Source of the DNA: Diospyros lotus
Taxonomy: Eukaryota > Streptophyta > Magnoliopsida > Ericales > Ebenaceae
Assembly: GCF_014633365.1 (NCBI RefSeq)
Contig: NC_068345.1
Span: forward strand, 15,508,058-15,572,057
Direction: 5' to 3'
Length of the DNA: 64,000 bases
Both the position numbers and the translations under genes were made by a program. Shown here in pieces: positions 35,050 through 45,892 of this stretch. The notes under the pieces are model-generated. The model was not told where the DNA came from and searched no databases. It was given only the letters and a program-made list of their open reading frames with translations. Positions within the stretch are counted from its first letter, which is position 1, and each line of letters opens with the position of its first letter.

Positions 35050-36698
35050 CTCGCCCTCGCCCTTGTTTCTCTCTTCCTTCTCTTTAGTGATTGTTGATTT
35101 GATTGACAATTGCTGGAAGATTAGATTCAATATACGCTTAATGTCACCAAGCTCATTGTTCACTTCCCTTTTCACAACTTCCCCAATTTTCGTCATTAAA
35201 CCATCAAGATAGTTCTTTATAGATTTTTTTTTTAGGTTAACACGCTTTGCTCTCACTTAGTTTAATAACTCCACCTCCATAACATTTTCACCTCTTTCTT
35301 CACCTTCACCTTTAATTTTCTTTTGTTCATCTTCTTCTAATTATTCTTCTTTTACCACCACACCATGTGCCTTCTTGTAATAATCTTCACTCATCTCCTC
35401 TTCTGTTGGAACAATAGGGATAATATACCCTTTATTCTTCTCATCAAAAATTTCTAACTCCAAAATCTATTTTTGGGTGAGTTTTGGATCATAAAGTGTC
35501 CATTTCTTTATTCTTGAAGCTTGAGAGCCTTCTTTATTTCTTTTAACAACTTGAAGGTCAACCAAATATGGCATGACCTCAAACATAAAAATCTGCATAT
35601 CAATGAAAATTAAGAAAACAAAGAATAGATTAGATGTCTTGTAATGTGTTAAATTAGACATATCAGTTTTACATATTGGTTTAGAGAAGACATGTCAGTT
35701 AAAAGAATCGGCCAAATACAGATATGATATAATTGATATCCTTCCCAATGAAACATAACTGATGCTCCACCAATATATATTGACATATAAAATTATACCT
35801 GTAAGGTAATTGGGAAACCTTCCATGTCATATGTCTTCTTGTTCTCGTGCTTCTAATTGAACGCATTCAAAATGCGAGTTCTGGCACTATCTGTGGTAAA
35901 GATAAAAGAGTCATTTGCCTAAGGAAAACTGTTAGCCTCTTTCCAATGAGAGGTCATGTGAAAATATCTAATATCCACCTTTATGGAACGAGACTTGGAA
36001 TTCATTTCACTGATGATAATTAGATATGACAAAGAGATAAGTTCTTCATCAGAACATTCCACCTTACCGCTAGCAATGTCCGTCCTAAAGAATTCTCTCA
36101 ACTTGGCCCTTAAAATACCTTTCTTGAGGTCACAGTTAGGGAAAAACTTGGAAAATAGTGTAGGAGTTCCCACCACCTTAATTTTCCTCTTACTTGATTC
36201 GTTGTTGCCAAACTTCAACCCCGTTATTAGAGCAAACTCTTCCCTCCCAAATTTTACCTCCTTTTCACAGAGTCTGAAGCACAATGAACCTTCCTCGTCC
36301 TTATCTTCTCTCTTCAACAGCCTTAACAGTAGACTATGAACTAATTGATTGCTCCATGTTACTCCCTCTATTCCATAGATAAGTTGACCAAAAGAAGAAT
36401 TCTTAAACTAGTCCTCTAGGAAAGGCTTATTCTTTAGTGCCTTCCTAATTAAATCAACAATGGTATCAAAATGATCAAATTTAGTTATTCTGGCGTGGAA
36501 AAACTTCTTAATCTCCAATTTATCATCTAATCTTTATAGAAAATAAAGAAAATAGTATTAATTAAACAAATAATAAATAGGAAGTCTTATAATGTTTTAA
36601 CTTCGCTATATCAGTAGTATATATCGATGAGGAAAAGATATGTCGGTTACAAAGCATCGGACAATTACTGATATCATATAACAGATATGGTTTACCCC

Positions 36699-37896
36699 TG
36701 ATGTTTTTCCTTTGATATAGTTTTGATGATGAAAAACTATTGTATTTTGATGATGTTTATTATCTTAATGCTTTAAATTAAATGATGCTTTAAGTAATCT
36801 CAAATGTATGTGATCAAAGTAGTTTCCAATATATATGTGTTGTTTATGATTTAGGAGATTGGAAAAATAATGCATTAAAACTTAAAATATTGGAAAATGA
36901 ATTTAAAAGTATTTTGGTAGCATCTGTCGACTAAGTGTTAAGTCTGTCTAAGAGAATAGTTAACTATATGCCTTGCATCTGTCGACTATGTCTTGCATCT
37001 ATCAACTATGTCTTGCATATGTCGACTATGTTTTGATCTGTCAACAATCCTCATGATTCTGTCAACAGAATAATTTGATCTGTCGACTATCAGTGTGTAT
37101 TTTAGAAGCTGTTTTCTTCATATTCTTGTTCTGTCGACTATCCCATCTCTTCTGTCGACTATGCCTTGTTTTGTTTATGAATCTGTCGACTATCTATTGT
37201 CTTCTGTCAACTAACTCTTTTCGCAGAAAGCCATAACAGCTAGTTTTTCAAACTCCAATGGTCACAAAACGGCTAGTTTTAGGCAAGGCTCTTGGAATGC
37301 TTATATATACAAATAAAGGAGTTCAAGAAGAGGCTAATGGATGGAAATGAAATGATTTGAGCTTACATCTTATACACATTTGTATTTATATTGATCGTGC
37401 TTTATTTTTCTCTCTTCAAGGCTTTAATCTTAATTTGTATACATTCATTTAAGCCTTGTATCATTTTGAGAGACATTGTAACTAAGAGATTCATCTCTTA
37501 GATTCTCTCATATTCTACATTTCTTGTATTTCCTAGCTTGTGTAGCTAGAGGGCCTACTTGTATAAGTAGGAGGTTGTAATTCCTAGTCTTTAACTAGAG
37601 GACCTACTTGGTTTAAGTAGGGGGTTTTAGTGGATTGTTTGAAAAATCCTTAGTGAGGAGTTAAGATAGTGGATTAGGCTTGGGTTAAGCCGAACCACTA
37701 TATATCTTGGTGTTCTTGTGTTCTTTAAATTTTCTTTATTGTCAAGCACCTATCCATTCCTCACTTGTTTCACATATCAATATTTTATTATATTCTTATT
37801 TGTTTTGAAAAAGATTTCAAGGTTTTCAAGTTATTTTTTAAAATAACTAATTCACCCCCCCTCTTGGTGTGTGCCATAGCACCTCCCAATCCAACA
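36699..37896 (+). mobile_element. solo copia-type LTR in a DUF1985-Ulp1 intron
   Basis: About 1.2 kb from TGATGTTTTTCCTTTG to CAATCCAACA. Near the end, CTAATTCACCCCCCCTCTTG and TGTGCCATAGCACC are phrases common in plant copia (SIRE/Tork-like) LTRs. TATA-like CTTATATATACAAATAA lies at ~37298. Flanks ACCCC/ACTCA do not match well. It resembles the split LTR at 1-274/2731-3255. Confidence 0.7.
36920..37215. repeat. array of CTGTCGACTAT words in the copia LTR
   Basis: About a dozen copies of CTGTCGACTAT or variants (CTATCAACTAT, CTGTCAACA), spaced ~15-60 bases, just before the TATA-like sequence, i.e. in the U3/promoter part. GTCGAC is a palindrome with CpG at the centre. Confidence 0.85.
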
Positions 37897-38133
37897 ACTC
37901 ATATCGATACTCCACCAATATATGTTAACAAATCATGTTTTTCTGCCTATTACTTAATCTCGTTGCAAACCCTAACTCAGTTTTTGGTTCTATTTTAAAC
38001 CAAGAGCCGCCAACATTATCAAAATAGGACAAAATAACGAAAAAATTATTCTAACCTTCTTTGACGTCTTCTTCTCGCTCCTGTTATTCGTCGTCTTCTC
38101 CTTCTTCTTGCTTGTGTACTTCTCAAACGACAT

Positions 38134-38650
38134 AGGACATAAGCGAGCTATTTTCAATAATATGGACCAAGAAAATGACAGGATTACAAAGCAAAAATTT
38201 GAAAGACACGAGATAACGAGAGCAATGAGATAAGTTCTATGCAATGAGAAGATAGAGCAATTGGAGAGATAAAGAATGTAAAAAAGTTAGAGCAACAAGG
38301 CAAATGGAATGTTACAAAGGTACATGTAGCATGCGGGAAGGGCATTTTTGTCTAAAAAAAATGAAAAGTCATATCGATGTAGACATTGGGAACTGCAAAG
38401 GATAATTTTTTTAAAAAAATAGGTCTCATTGCATTATTAATAGAAATTCTGTGCGAATCAATATCGGTGGAACCAATATTTCTATTTCTATTAAGTTTAT
38501 ATTTACATTACAGTTTATACATATCAGTTATATAAATGAAGTATGTCAACCGATGATAGCTGATGCAAATGATATCAGTCAACACATATCGGTTATACAT
38601 AGATATTATATTTTTGTTTACATTGCAATTTATACACAAATATCGGTTAT
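38134..38650. promoter_or_regulatory. upstream region of the DUF1985 gene with ATATCGGTTA motifs
   Basis: Noncoding MULE DNA 5' of exon 1. Motifs: AATATCGGTGG (~38459), AACCGATGA (~38550), ATATCAGTCA (~38570), ATATCGGTTA (38586-38595) and TATCGGTTAT (38641-38650), the last touching CACTA-2. The part 38300-38440 shares GCATTTTTGTCTAAA-type text with the MULE ends. CACTA-2 cuts it at 38651. Confidence 0.6.
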
Positions 38651-38664
38651 CACTACAAGAAAAG

Positions 38665-39650
38665 TAGTTTTAGTGGCCATTTTTAGTGACGACCAAAAGA
38701 TATTTGTCACAAATACAACTATTAGTGGCAATCATAAACTGTTTGTCACTAAAAAAGCATGTTTAATGGCGGTCGAAAAAATTGGCTACTAAAGAGCTCA
38801 TTATTTGTGACGGCCACGACTTGTGGCCACTAAAAGTGCATTATTGTGACAGTCGGTTGTGAGGGGCGGAATTTACAATCACTAAAAGAAGATTATTTGT
38901 GATGGCCATGTGTGGCGGCCACTAAAAGTGGATTATTTGTGACGGCCATGTGTGGTGGCCACTAAAAGCGGATTATTTGTGACAAACATGTGTGGTGGCC
39001 ACTAAAAGTGGATTATTTCTAACAAAAAAACAAGATTATTTGTGAGGGTCAGTATGAGCAGCCACCAAAAGTACATTATTAGTGACGGTCATGGATGGCG
39101 GCCACTAAAGATGGAGTATTTGTGATAGCCTAACATGGCGGCCACTAAAAGTTTGGGGTTATCGAACACACTCTAACAAGCTTATTTGTGATGGCTGGTG
39201 AAGGCTGCCACTAAAGGTTCATTATTTGTGACGGCCAGAGTTGGCAGTCACTAAAAGTATATTATTTCTAAAAAAAACAAGATTATTTATGAGGGTCGGT
39301 ATGGGCGGCCACTAAAGGCGGAATATTTGTGACAGCCGAACATGGCGGCCACTAAAAGCTTGGGATGTGTAGCCCACGCCAATCTTATTTGTGATGGCCG
39401 CCAAAGAAAGCCACTAAAGGTTCATTATTTGTGACGGCCAAAATTGGCAGTCACTAAAAGTATATTATCTGTGATGACTAGAAGTGGTCGCCACTAAAAG
39501 TTTCGAAAAGGGTTTAAGTCATTATGCTTATTTGTGAGGGACGAGACTTGTGGCCACTAAAAGATGACTATTTGTGACGGCATAATGTGGTAGCCATTAA
39601 AAGTGAATTATTTATGACAACCGAACATGGTGGCCACTAAAAGCTTTTGG
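38665..39650. repeat. left subterminal repeats of CACTA-2
   Basis: About twenty units alternating TTATTTGTGACGGCCA and GTGGCCACTAAAAG, in both orientations, over ~1 kb. They are presumed TNPA-type binding sites. Confidence 0.9.
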
Positions 39651-41686
39651 CATAAAGTAAATTATTAATACAAAAAAGTATAATAATATAAAATATAAAT
39701 AATAAAAAAATGTTTTCATTTTTAATAACATTCTTCTATTATGTTTTTATTTTTTAATAACATTCTTCTTTTGATATTCTTAAAAAGTATATTTTTATTT
39801 TAATATACTTTTATAATTAATTATTAATAATATACTTATTTTGAAAAAGTATATTTTATATTCTAAAAATATAAAAAATAATTAATAATTAAAAACAAAG
39901 TATGTTTTTATTTCATTCTTCTTTCAATATTCTTAAAAAGTATATTTTTTACTACTAAAAAATTTACAAAAAAATAAAAAGATATTTTATTTATTTTTCT
40001 TTTTCTTTAAAATATAAACAAAAGTTTAAAAAATATCTAAAATTTACAAAAACAGAAAAAGATATTTTGTTTATTTTTTTTCTTTCAAAATATAAACAAA
40101 AGTTAAAAAATAACTTTTAAATTTTAAAATTATTTATGAAACTTTAAAAATAAACAAAAATATGTTTTTATTACCCTAATCTCTCCCTCCCTCATCTCTC
40201 CCGCATCCATTTCCCTCCATCTCCATCTTCCTCTCTGTCTCCTTCTCTCCCGCCTCATTCATTCCCCATCGCCTCCGTCTTCTTCGCTGCAACATCTTAC
40301 CTCCATCTCCTTCTTCGTCTTCGGCTCTAGCTTCGTTTTCGTCGCAACCTCCTTGTTGCCTCAATGCTGTCACTGCTTCCGCAGCATCTGCTACCTCAAT
40401 GCCGCCATCTCATCCGTTACCTCAATGCCGCCGTCGCATCCATTGCCTCAACACCGTCGCCATATCCATTGCAACCTCCAGCTCCAGTAGGCCTATCTCT
40501 GATTTTGTCAAGTATTCTTCCTCTTTTCTCTATGTCTCTCCCCTTCTTCTTCTCTCCCCTATTAATGCAACAGCATCACGGAATTTCTTTGATTATTTAG
40601 CTTAATCATCTTTCGTTTCCATACTGTTTTGTTTTAATTTCTTGTCAACTATTGTGTTTCATTTATTGTGACATTTGATGAGTTTGGATGGCTGAGACCT
40701 AAGAGTAAATGGTTTTATTTAGAAATTACTAACTGGGATTTTATCTGGTTCAACGCTAATAAATCTTTAAGAACTAGTTATCAGCAGTTGTCTTATTCAA
40801 TTTTATAAATTATATTAACTAAAGTTCCTATGTCCTAATTATATTTTTCTGTTACGTGGTTCAGCATATGGAATTAAAGTTGGATGGTATTGGCTTCTGA
40901 ATGTAGTTTCTAGGAATTAGTTGTTATGTGGGAACAGTAGTATTTTGGCAACAGTTAAGTAATTTTATTTTGTTTTTGAGAAAAGTGACATGAATTTGGC
41001 TTTTAAAGTAGCACAACCTTTAAACTTCATTTTTGGAACGACGTGAAATTGGAAATCCAAAAAAATTCTCCATTAGTTCTTGGTTTCGGTATGCCCAAAT
41101 GTACTTTCATGCACACACATAGACACACCTGGGAGATTTTTAGCTTTCTGTAAGTTAACTTGCAGAACATGAACATGGGCATCAGCATGTTCTTGGAATA
41201 GACTATTGATTTCTAAGTAAAAGTAAACCATATTTTATTATCTGAATTAGATTTTCAATTATATACTTATTTAAAAAAAGAAATTAAGCAAAAATATTTT
41301 GATTTAAATTAATTACTAATCATTTTAGAGTTCCATTCTGCTGGAGCCTCCATGCTTCCCTTCTTCCAGCATTTCATGGCCTGTTTATGAGCACTGGTGA
41401 ACTCCAAAACTGGCAACATGTAGCACTGCTTTGCTTTAAAGTTGGAAATATATCCACTTAAAGTGATAACTAAATGCCTATCTAATTCCTTCTTTTGAGA
41501 TTCCATATACAATTTAAGGGATAGTCTTATCATGGAGCTGAAAACACTAATGACTTAACCATGTACCATGTTATTGCATTGTGCTTCTCCTACTGAATTG
41601 CCATGGCATCTGTCACTAATATGTCCCAAGAGTTGGATTGTCAGAAGATGATGAATATGATAGAGAATTGAAAGCATTATATTTAT
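39651..41686 (+). other. CACTA-2 AT-rich region and pyrimidine-rich leader
   Basis: 39650-40165 is AT-rich. 40170-40600 is C/T-rich, with repeated CTACCTCAATGCCGCC. It aligns with 17050-17400 in CACTA-1. After 40600 the DNA is AT-rich without coding signs. Probably the transcribed leader. Confidence 0.55.
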
Positions 41687-44050
41687 TGTAACAACTTGAA
41701 GATGGGGTGTTGATATCAATGAATAACACGGTATTATTTTATGACTTGTGGGTAGAATTATTCGTTAAATTGGGTTTTGGTGCTGTATGAGTGTGTAAGT
41801 AAGTGTTTTGGAAGGTTTAGGATGAGTGGTTAAGAGTTAGGAGGGTTTATGAAGAGGCATCTGAATGTGTGGTGCTTTGGGAGGCTAGATATTCGAATGG
41901 AGGAAGCATCATTTGAATGGGGTGTGAGTCATTCGAATGGGGGGTGAACCATTCGAATGGTCTGTTTTGCTGAGTGGTGATTCTTCATTGTAACCCAATT
42001 TTGATTGTGTTCTAGCCTAAATATTTCAAATCTTAACACATGAAAGTTGTAGATCTTTCTCTTTTCTTTCTATAGCATCTTGAATCACCTCAATTGGAGT
42101 TCTTATGAGAGAGTTATGCTCAAAATTCGAAAGGGTATCAAAGCTGTCCAGAATCCATTTGAGCCTTTACATTTGAATGAGTCGCCTTTACATTCGAATG
42201 AGCCCAGCGAAAATTGAAAAATTCATCCGAATAAGGGCACTGTTGCATTCGAATGAGCTTCCAATTCCTTCAGTAATTTAAGTTACTATTTAAAATTCAT
42301 TCGAATGTCCCCTTGCCTCATTTGAATGTCATTTTCATAACTTGAAATCTTTCTCTAACTCATTCAAATACACGCCAGATCATCCGAATGACTTTCAAAT
42401 AGCTACATATATATGTAAATATCATCGAAATGCCTTAGATTATATTCGAATGCCTCCCTCAGCGATTTATATATATATATATCGCCTGATACCTCATTAA
42501 TTCTGGAAACACATAGAAAATTCTAGAACTGAAATATCAAAAAAATATAATAAATATATAGAGAATTTGGGAAATAATTAGATGGATAAAGATGACTTAT
42601 AAAGAAAATATAAAAGAGAAATTTGTGAGAAAAATCTCACTGGAATAGAGCACTCTTTTTCTCTTTCTCGTAAACTCTCTGTTCTTCTTCAAACCCTCAT
42701 TCTTTTTCTCACAGCAAGCTAGATCCTGCTATCCAAGGAGTTCTTACTGGTTGATAGGTGAAGTAAAAGGCAAGTTCTCTCTTCCTTCCTCTTTTCTCTT
42801 GGATTTTATTGTGTTATGGGTTGGTTACGTGTCTTGAGAGCATGACAGGGGTTAGGGTATTTAAGCTTGGGGGAAAGTTTCTAACAGCCATGTGGGGCTT
42901 GTTTCTCCCCACTAATCCTAAGGAATGGAGTTTTAAGTGGAAATTTGCATGGGAGACTTGTTTCTTCTCCATGCCCTACTTTATATATCTCACTATGAAA
43001 TTGAGCTTAAGCAAGAAATCTGTGACTCAATGTTATTGGCTAACTGTGTTGAACATGTTTATCAACATAGAATAACTTTAGATTGCTTATATATATACTA
43101 TCATGGCATGTTTTGAAAGAATGGTAATTGTGCATCATGAGCATGTCTTGGCTTGACCTCCTGCATAAGATCTCATGAGTGTGCACGAGCATCAGTTCTT
43201 ATTTCTAGCACGTGCAATTTGTATGTGGCCACTTTATGTGTTTCATGTGCATTGGAAAAGCCATGGACAGAGATGATTATGCATGTTGCGGTTGTGTATG
43301 GCCGGGATATATCCCCCAAAACCAGTAGGCATTAGCCTGACTGGGGTTATGCTCCTGCGGTGACGACTGAGGGGCGAGCCCAGTGGTGACGACCATGGGT
43401 GATATTATATATATTTATATATATGTACGTATGGTTATATCCAAGTGTATTAGATATGATTTACGGTTGCCGGACTCAACTACAGACTAGTATGTATTAT
43501 GATGCATTTTATTTGTTATGTGAGGCCACTGGCCATTTATATGTTGATAGACTTATATGTGTGTTATGCATGATATTATCATTACGGGTGTGTGTGTAAC
43601 TCCTGAGTTATCACCTGTCATTTCCGTCGATATGCATGTTCACCACACTTGTATCCTATTATTATCTATTATGCTCTTCCTTCTTGTTTCTTATGCTTGC
43701 TAAGCTTTGTAGTTCATGTTGTACTCTCCTCCATTCCAGGTAAAGGTAAAGAGGTGGCAGGTGGGGAGTCAAGCAAGAAGGATGGGTAAACATGTGCGTG
43801 TCCGGGTCCCCTCTTGATTTAAATGGTCTTGGGAAGCTGTGTTGGTAGATGTGTAGACTTTATTTTGTGTGTAATGTAACTTAAAGAAAAATTATGCCTG
43901 TAACCCTTGGAAGTATTTATTTTGGGTTTGAGTTTGATGGATGGCAGGTGTATGCATGCTTGTGGCTAAGTGTTGTTTTGTCTATGTTCCCTAGCACCTG
44001 CTCTTCCAGGTTGCCTTGGAATGGGATAACTTGGGGGAGGGGGTGTTACA
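41687..44050 (+). mobile_element. solo gypsy-type LTR in CACTA-2
   Basis: 2364 bp, TGTAACAACTTGAAGATGGG to GAGGGGGTGTTACA. Perfect target duplication TTTAT (41682-41686 and 44051-44055). It contains the CTTGCTAAGCTTTGTAGTTC...TTCCAGGTAAAG segment shared with the other gypsy-type LTRs. No 5S-like module seen. No gene. Confidence 0.92.
41888..42450. repeat. array of CATTCGAATG palindromes
   Basis: About 15 copies of CATTCGAATG or variants (CATTTGAATG, CATCCGAATG, CATTCAAATA), irregularly spaced. Same core as LTR A although the rest of this LTR is clearly different from A. Confidence 0.88.
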
Positions 44051-45545
44051 TTTATTCTGATCATTTGACTCCCCTATTCCTTCCAGAGGGGTACTTGGAA
44101 TTACCATCTGAATAGTTCCTTTGCTAAACTGCCCTCTAAAATAGGTTAGAGATCAATGACCATTATTTGGTTCTAATCACTTTTAATTCTCACAATGCAC
44201 CCTTTCATTCCATTCTCAGTCTTATAGGCTCTGGTATATTCTGAACAACAAAAATTGTAGAAAATTGAAGAGAAAGAAGAAATTAAGAAGGGGAGAATAA
44301 GAAGAAGAAAAAGCAAAGCCAAGGGAAAGAAAAAGCAAATATGCAGATAGAGAAAATCAAGTGATTTCTATATTCAAAAGCATTTTTGTTGATTACATCA
44401 TCAGCCTATTTTTAGGCTAAAATCCAATTACAACTAAAATGTAATTAGTTTAACTCCCATTATCTGAACAAAATTAAAAGATAAACAATTAGTTTGGTTT
44501 ATTAACTTGGTTTCAGAGCCAAACCAAATATTCATCATATGTCTTGGTCAATTAAAAGATAAACAAAATTAAAAGTAAATATTGACAAAATGTCTTGGTC
44601 AATTTTTTTTGACATGGTGAGATTGATCCAGTCAATGCTTTATTAGTTTGGTTTCAGAGCCAAAGATCATATGTCAAGATTCTTAGCAAAGTTGAAAATT
44701 GGCAGAATGTCTAGGCCAGTATTATTAACAAGGCAACATTGACCCCACCAAAATGGTTGAGACCAACAAGTTAGCAAATAAATTTATGTGTGTTGCACAT
44801 GCATTCGTATGTAATCTTATTATAACATATCCCTGTTGTGTCCCAACTTATCATTTTAATAATTGTTGTCCTGATGCTTTACATTGTGTCATTTCTGTTC
44901 CAAATGTCTATTGATACTACTTTGAATCAGATTGAAGGGGGGAATGCTGTCATTTTTTTTGTTTGATAAATAGATAGAAGGTGAATCTCTATTATGCAGC
45001 GAAAATAATTAATTAAAGAGAATGCTGTGCTTAAATAACATGCATATCATTTATATATTATGATCACAGATAGCCTGGAAAACAATTAATTGAAGAGAAT
45101 GATGTGCTTAAAGAACGTGCATGTCATTTATATATTATGATTGCGGATAGCCTGGAAAACAATTAATTGAAGAGAATGTTGTGTTGTCAAAACATGCCTA
45201 TCACTTATGTATAGTGATCGCAGATTTGAGATGTGGCTAGTAGAGTTTGGAAATTGGTTGAGCTGTGAAGTTACATTATTGCAAGCAGTACAAATTACAG
45301 TTATGATTCATTTCATTAGTTTCTTGCTTTCCTAGCTCAAAATTTTCTTTATTGTCTTGCTATTATGGATGAGTACAAGAAATTAGACTGATTTTATTAC
45401 TGATGTTTGTTAATCTAAACAGAGGTGCAATGTGCAATGTGAAATAATTTCTTTGTTAATCTAATATTGTCACCTTTCTCATTTCCCTTGCAGTGTTTGT
45501 TTATTTTCAAATCGTTGCATTATTTGGGATTGTATTTGCATCGTA
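44051..45545. other. CACTA-2 5' noncoding region
   Basis: AT-rich, no coding signal. A splice-acceptor-like CCCTTGCAG lies near 45493, matching CACTA-1 at ~19909. Confidence 0.5.
45000..45225. repeat. ~77-bp tandem triplication
   Basis: Three head-to-tail units starting GAAAAYAATTAATTRAAGAG (45001, 45078, 45155), each with TCATTTATATATTATGAT or a variant. The third is more diverged. Confidence 0.85.
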
Positions 45546-45740
45546 AGAGGTATGTATCCCGGGAGTGATGGGATTTTATCACTCCCTTCGGGTGGTGGGA
45601 GATCACCCTAATTTATAGGTATGGAATATTAATGAATATATATATATATGTACATTGACATTGTGTATGTACATACCCCGTGAGTGATGAGGATTTTATC
45701 ACTCCCTCCGGGTGGTGGGAGATCACCCTAATTTATGTGT
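45545..45740 (+). promoter_or_regulatory. two hairpin units upstream of CACTA-2 transposase
   Basis: Units at ~45550-45625 and ~45676-45740 (period ~126 bp). Each has GAGTGAT...ATCACTC, then CCTYCGGGTGGTGGGAGATCACCC, in which GGGTG pairs with CACCC: two adjacent hairpins per unit. Both units are also in CACTA-1. They lie ~150-340 bp before the transposase ATG. Confidence 0.75.
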
Positions 45741-45892
45741 TTATTTGTCCATTATATTTAGACTGTCTAATGGATGTTTAACAATATTTTATAAATTTTA
45801 CGTTAAACTTGTACCTTACATTTGTTGTAGTTTCCTTTAATAGTTTTTTGAATAAGAATATAATTTTTTTATATTTATTTTTAATTAGTGTG

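Larger units (their letters stand above)
31550..38133 (-). pseudogene. DUF1985-Ulp1-like gene of the MULE (VANC-like), broken
   Basis: Minus-strand gene split by two LTRs. Exon 1: 38133-38056, MSFEKYTSKKKEK, basic, donor AAG/GTTAGA. Exon 2: ~36531-35799, with VDLIRKALKNKPFLED, one stop, SFGQLIYGIEGVTW, FGREEFALITGLKFG (typical DUF1985) and TSHWKEANSFP; donor CAG/GTATAA. Exon 3: 35592-32258, interrupted by the LTR at 32803-35049, with acidic/basic repeats (KEVERERMEE-type) and ending PDSWILSD; donor GTAAGT. Exon 4: from 31856, HMDSYVYMLNKRMKES, like the start of an Ulp1/C48 peptidase domain. The catalytic His/Asp/Cys region is missing beyond 31550, where LTR C sits. Several stops. Introns carry ATATCGGTTA-type motifs. 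DUF1985 is clear; the peptidase part is probable. The VANC role is inference. Confidence 0.8.
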
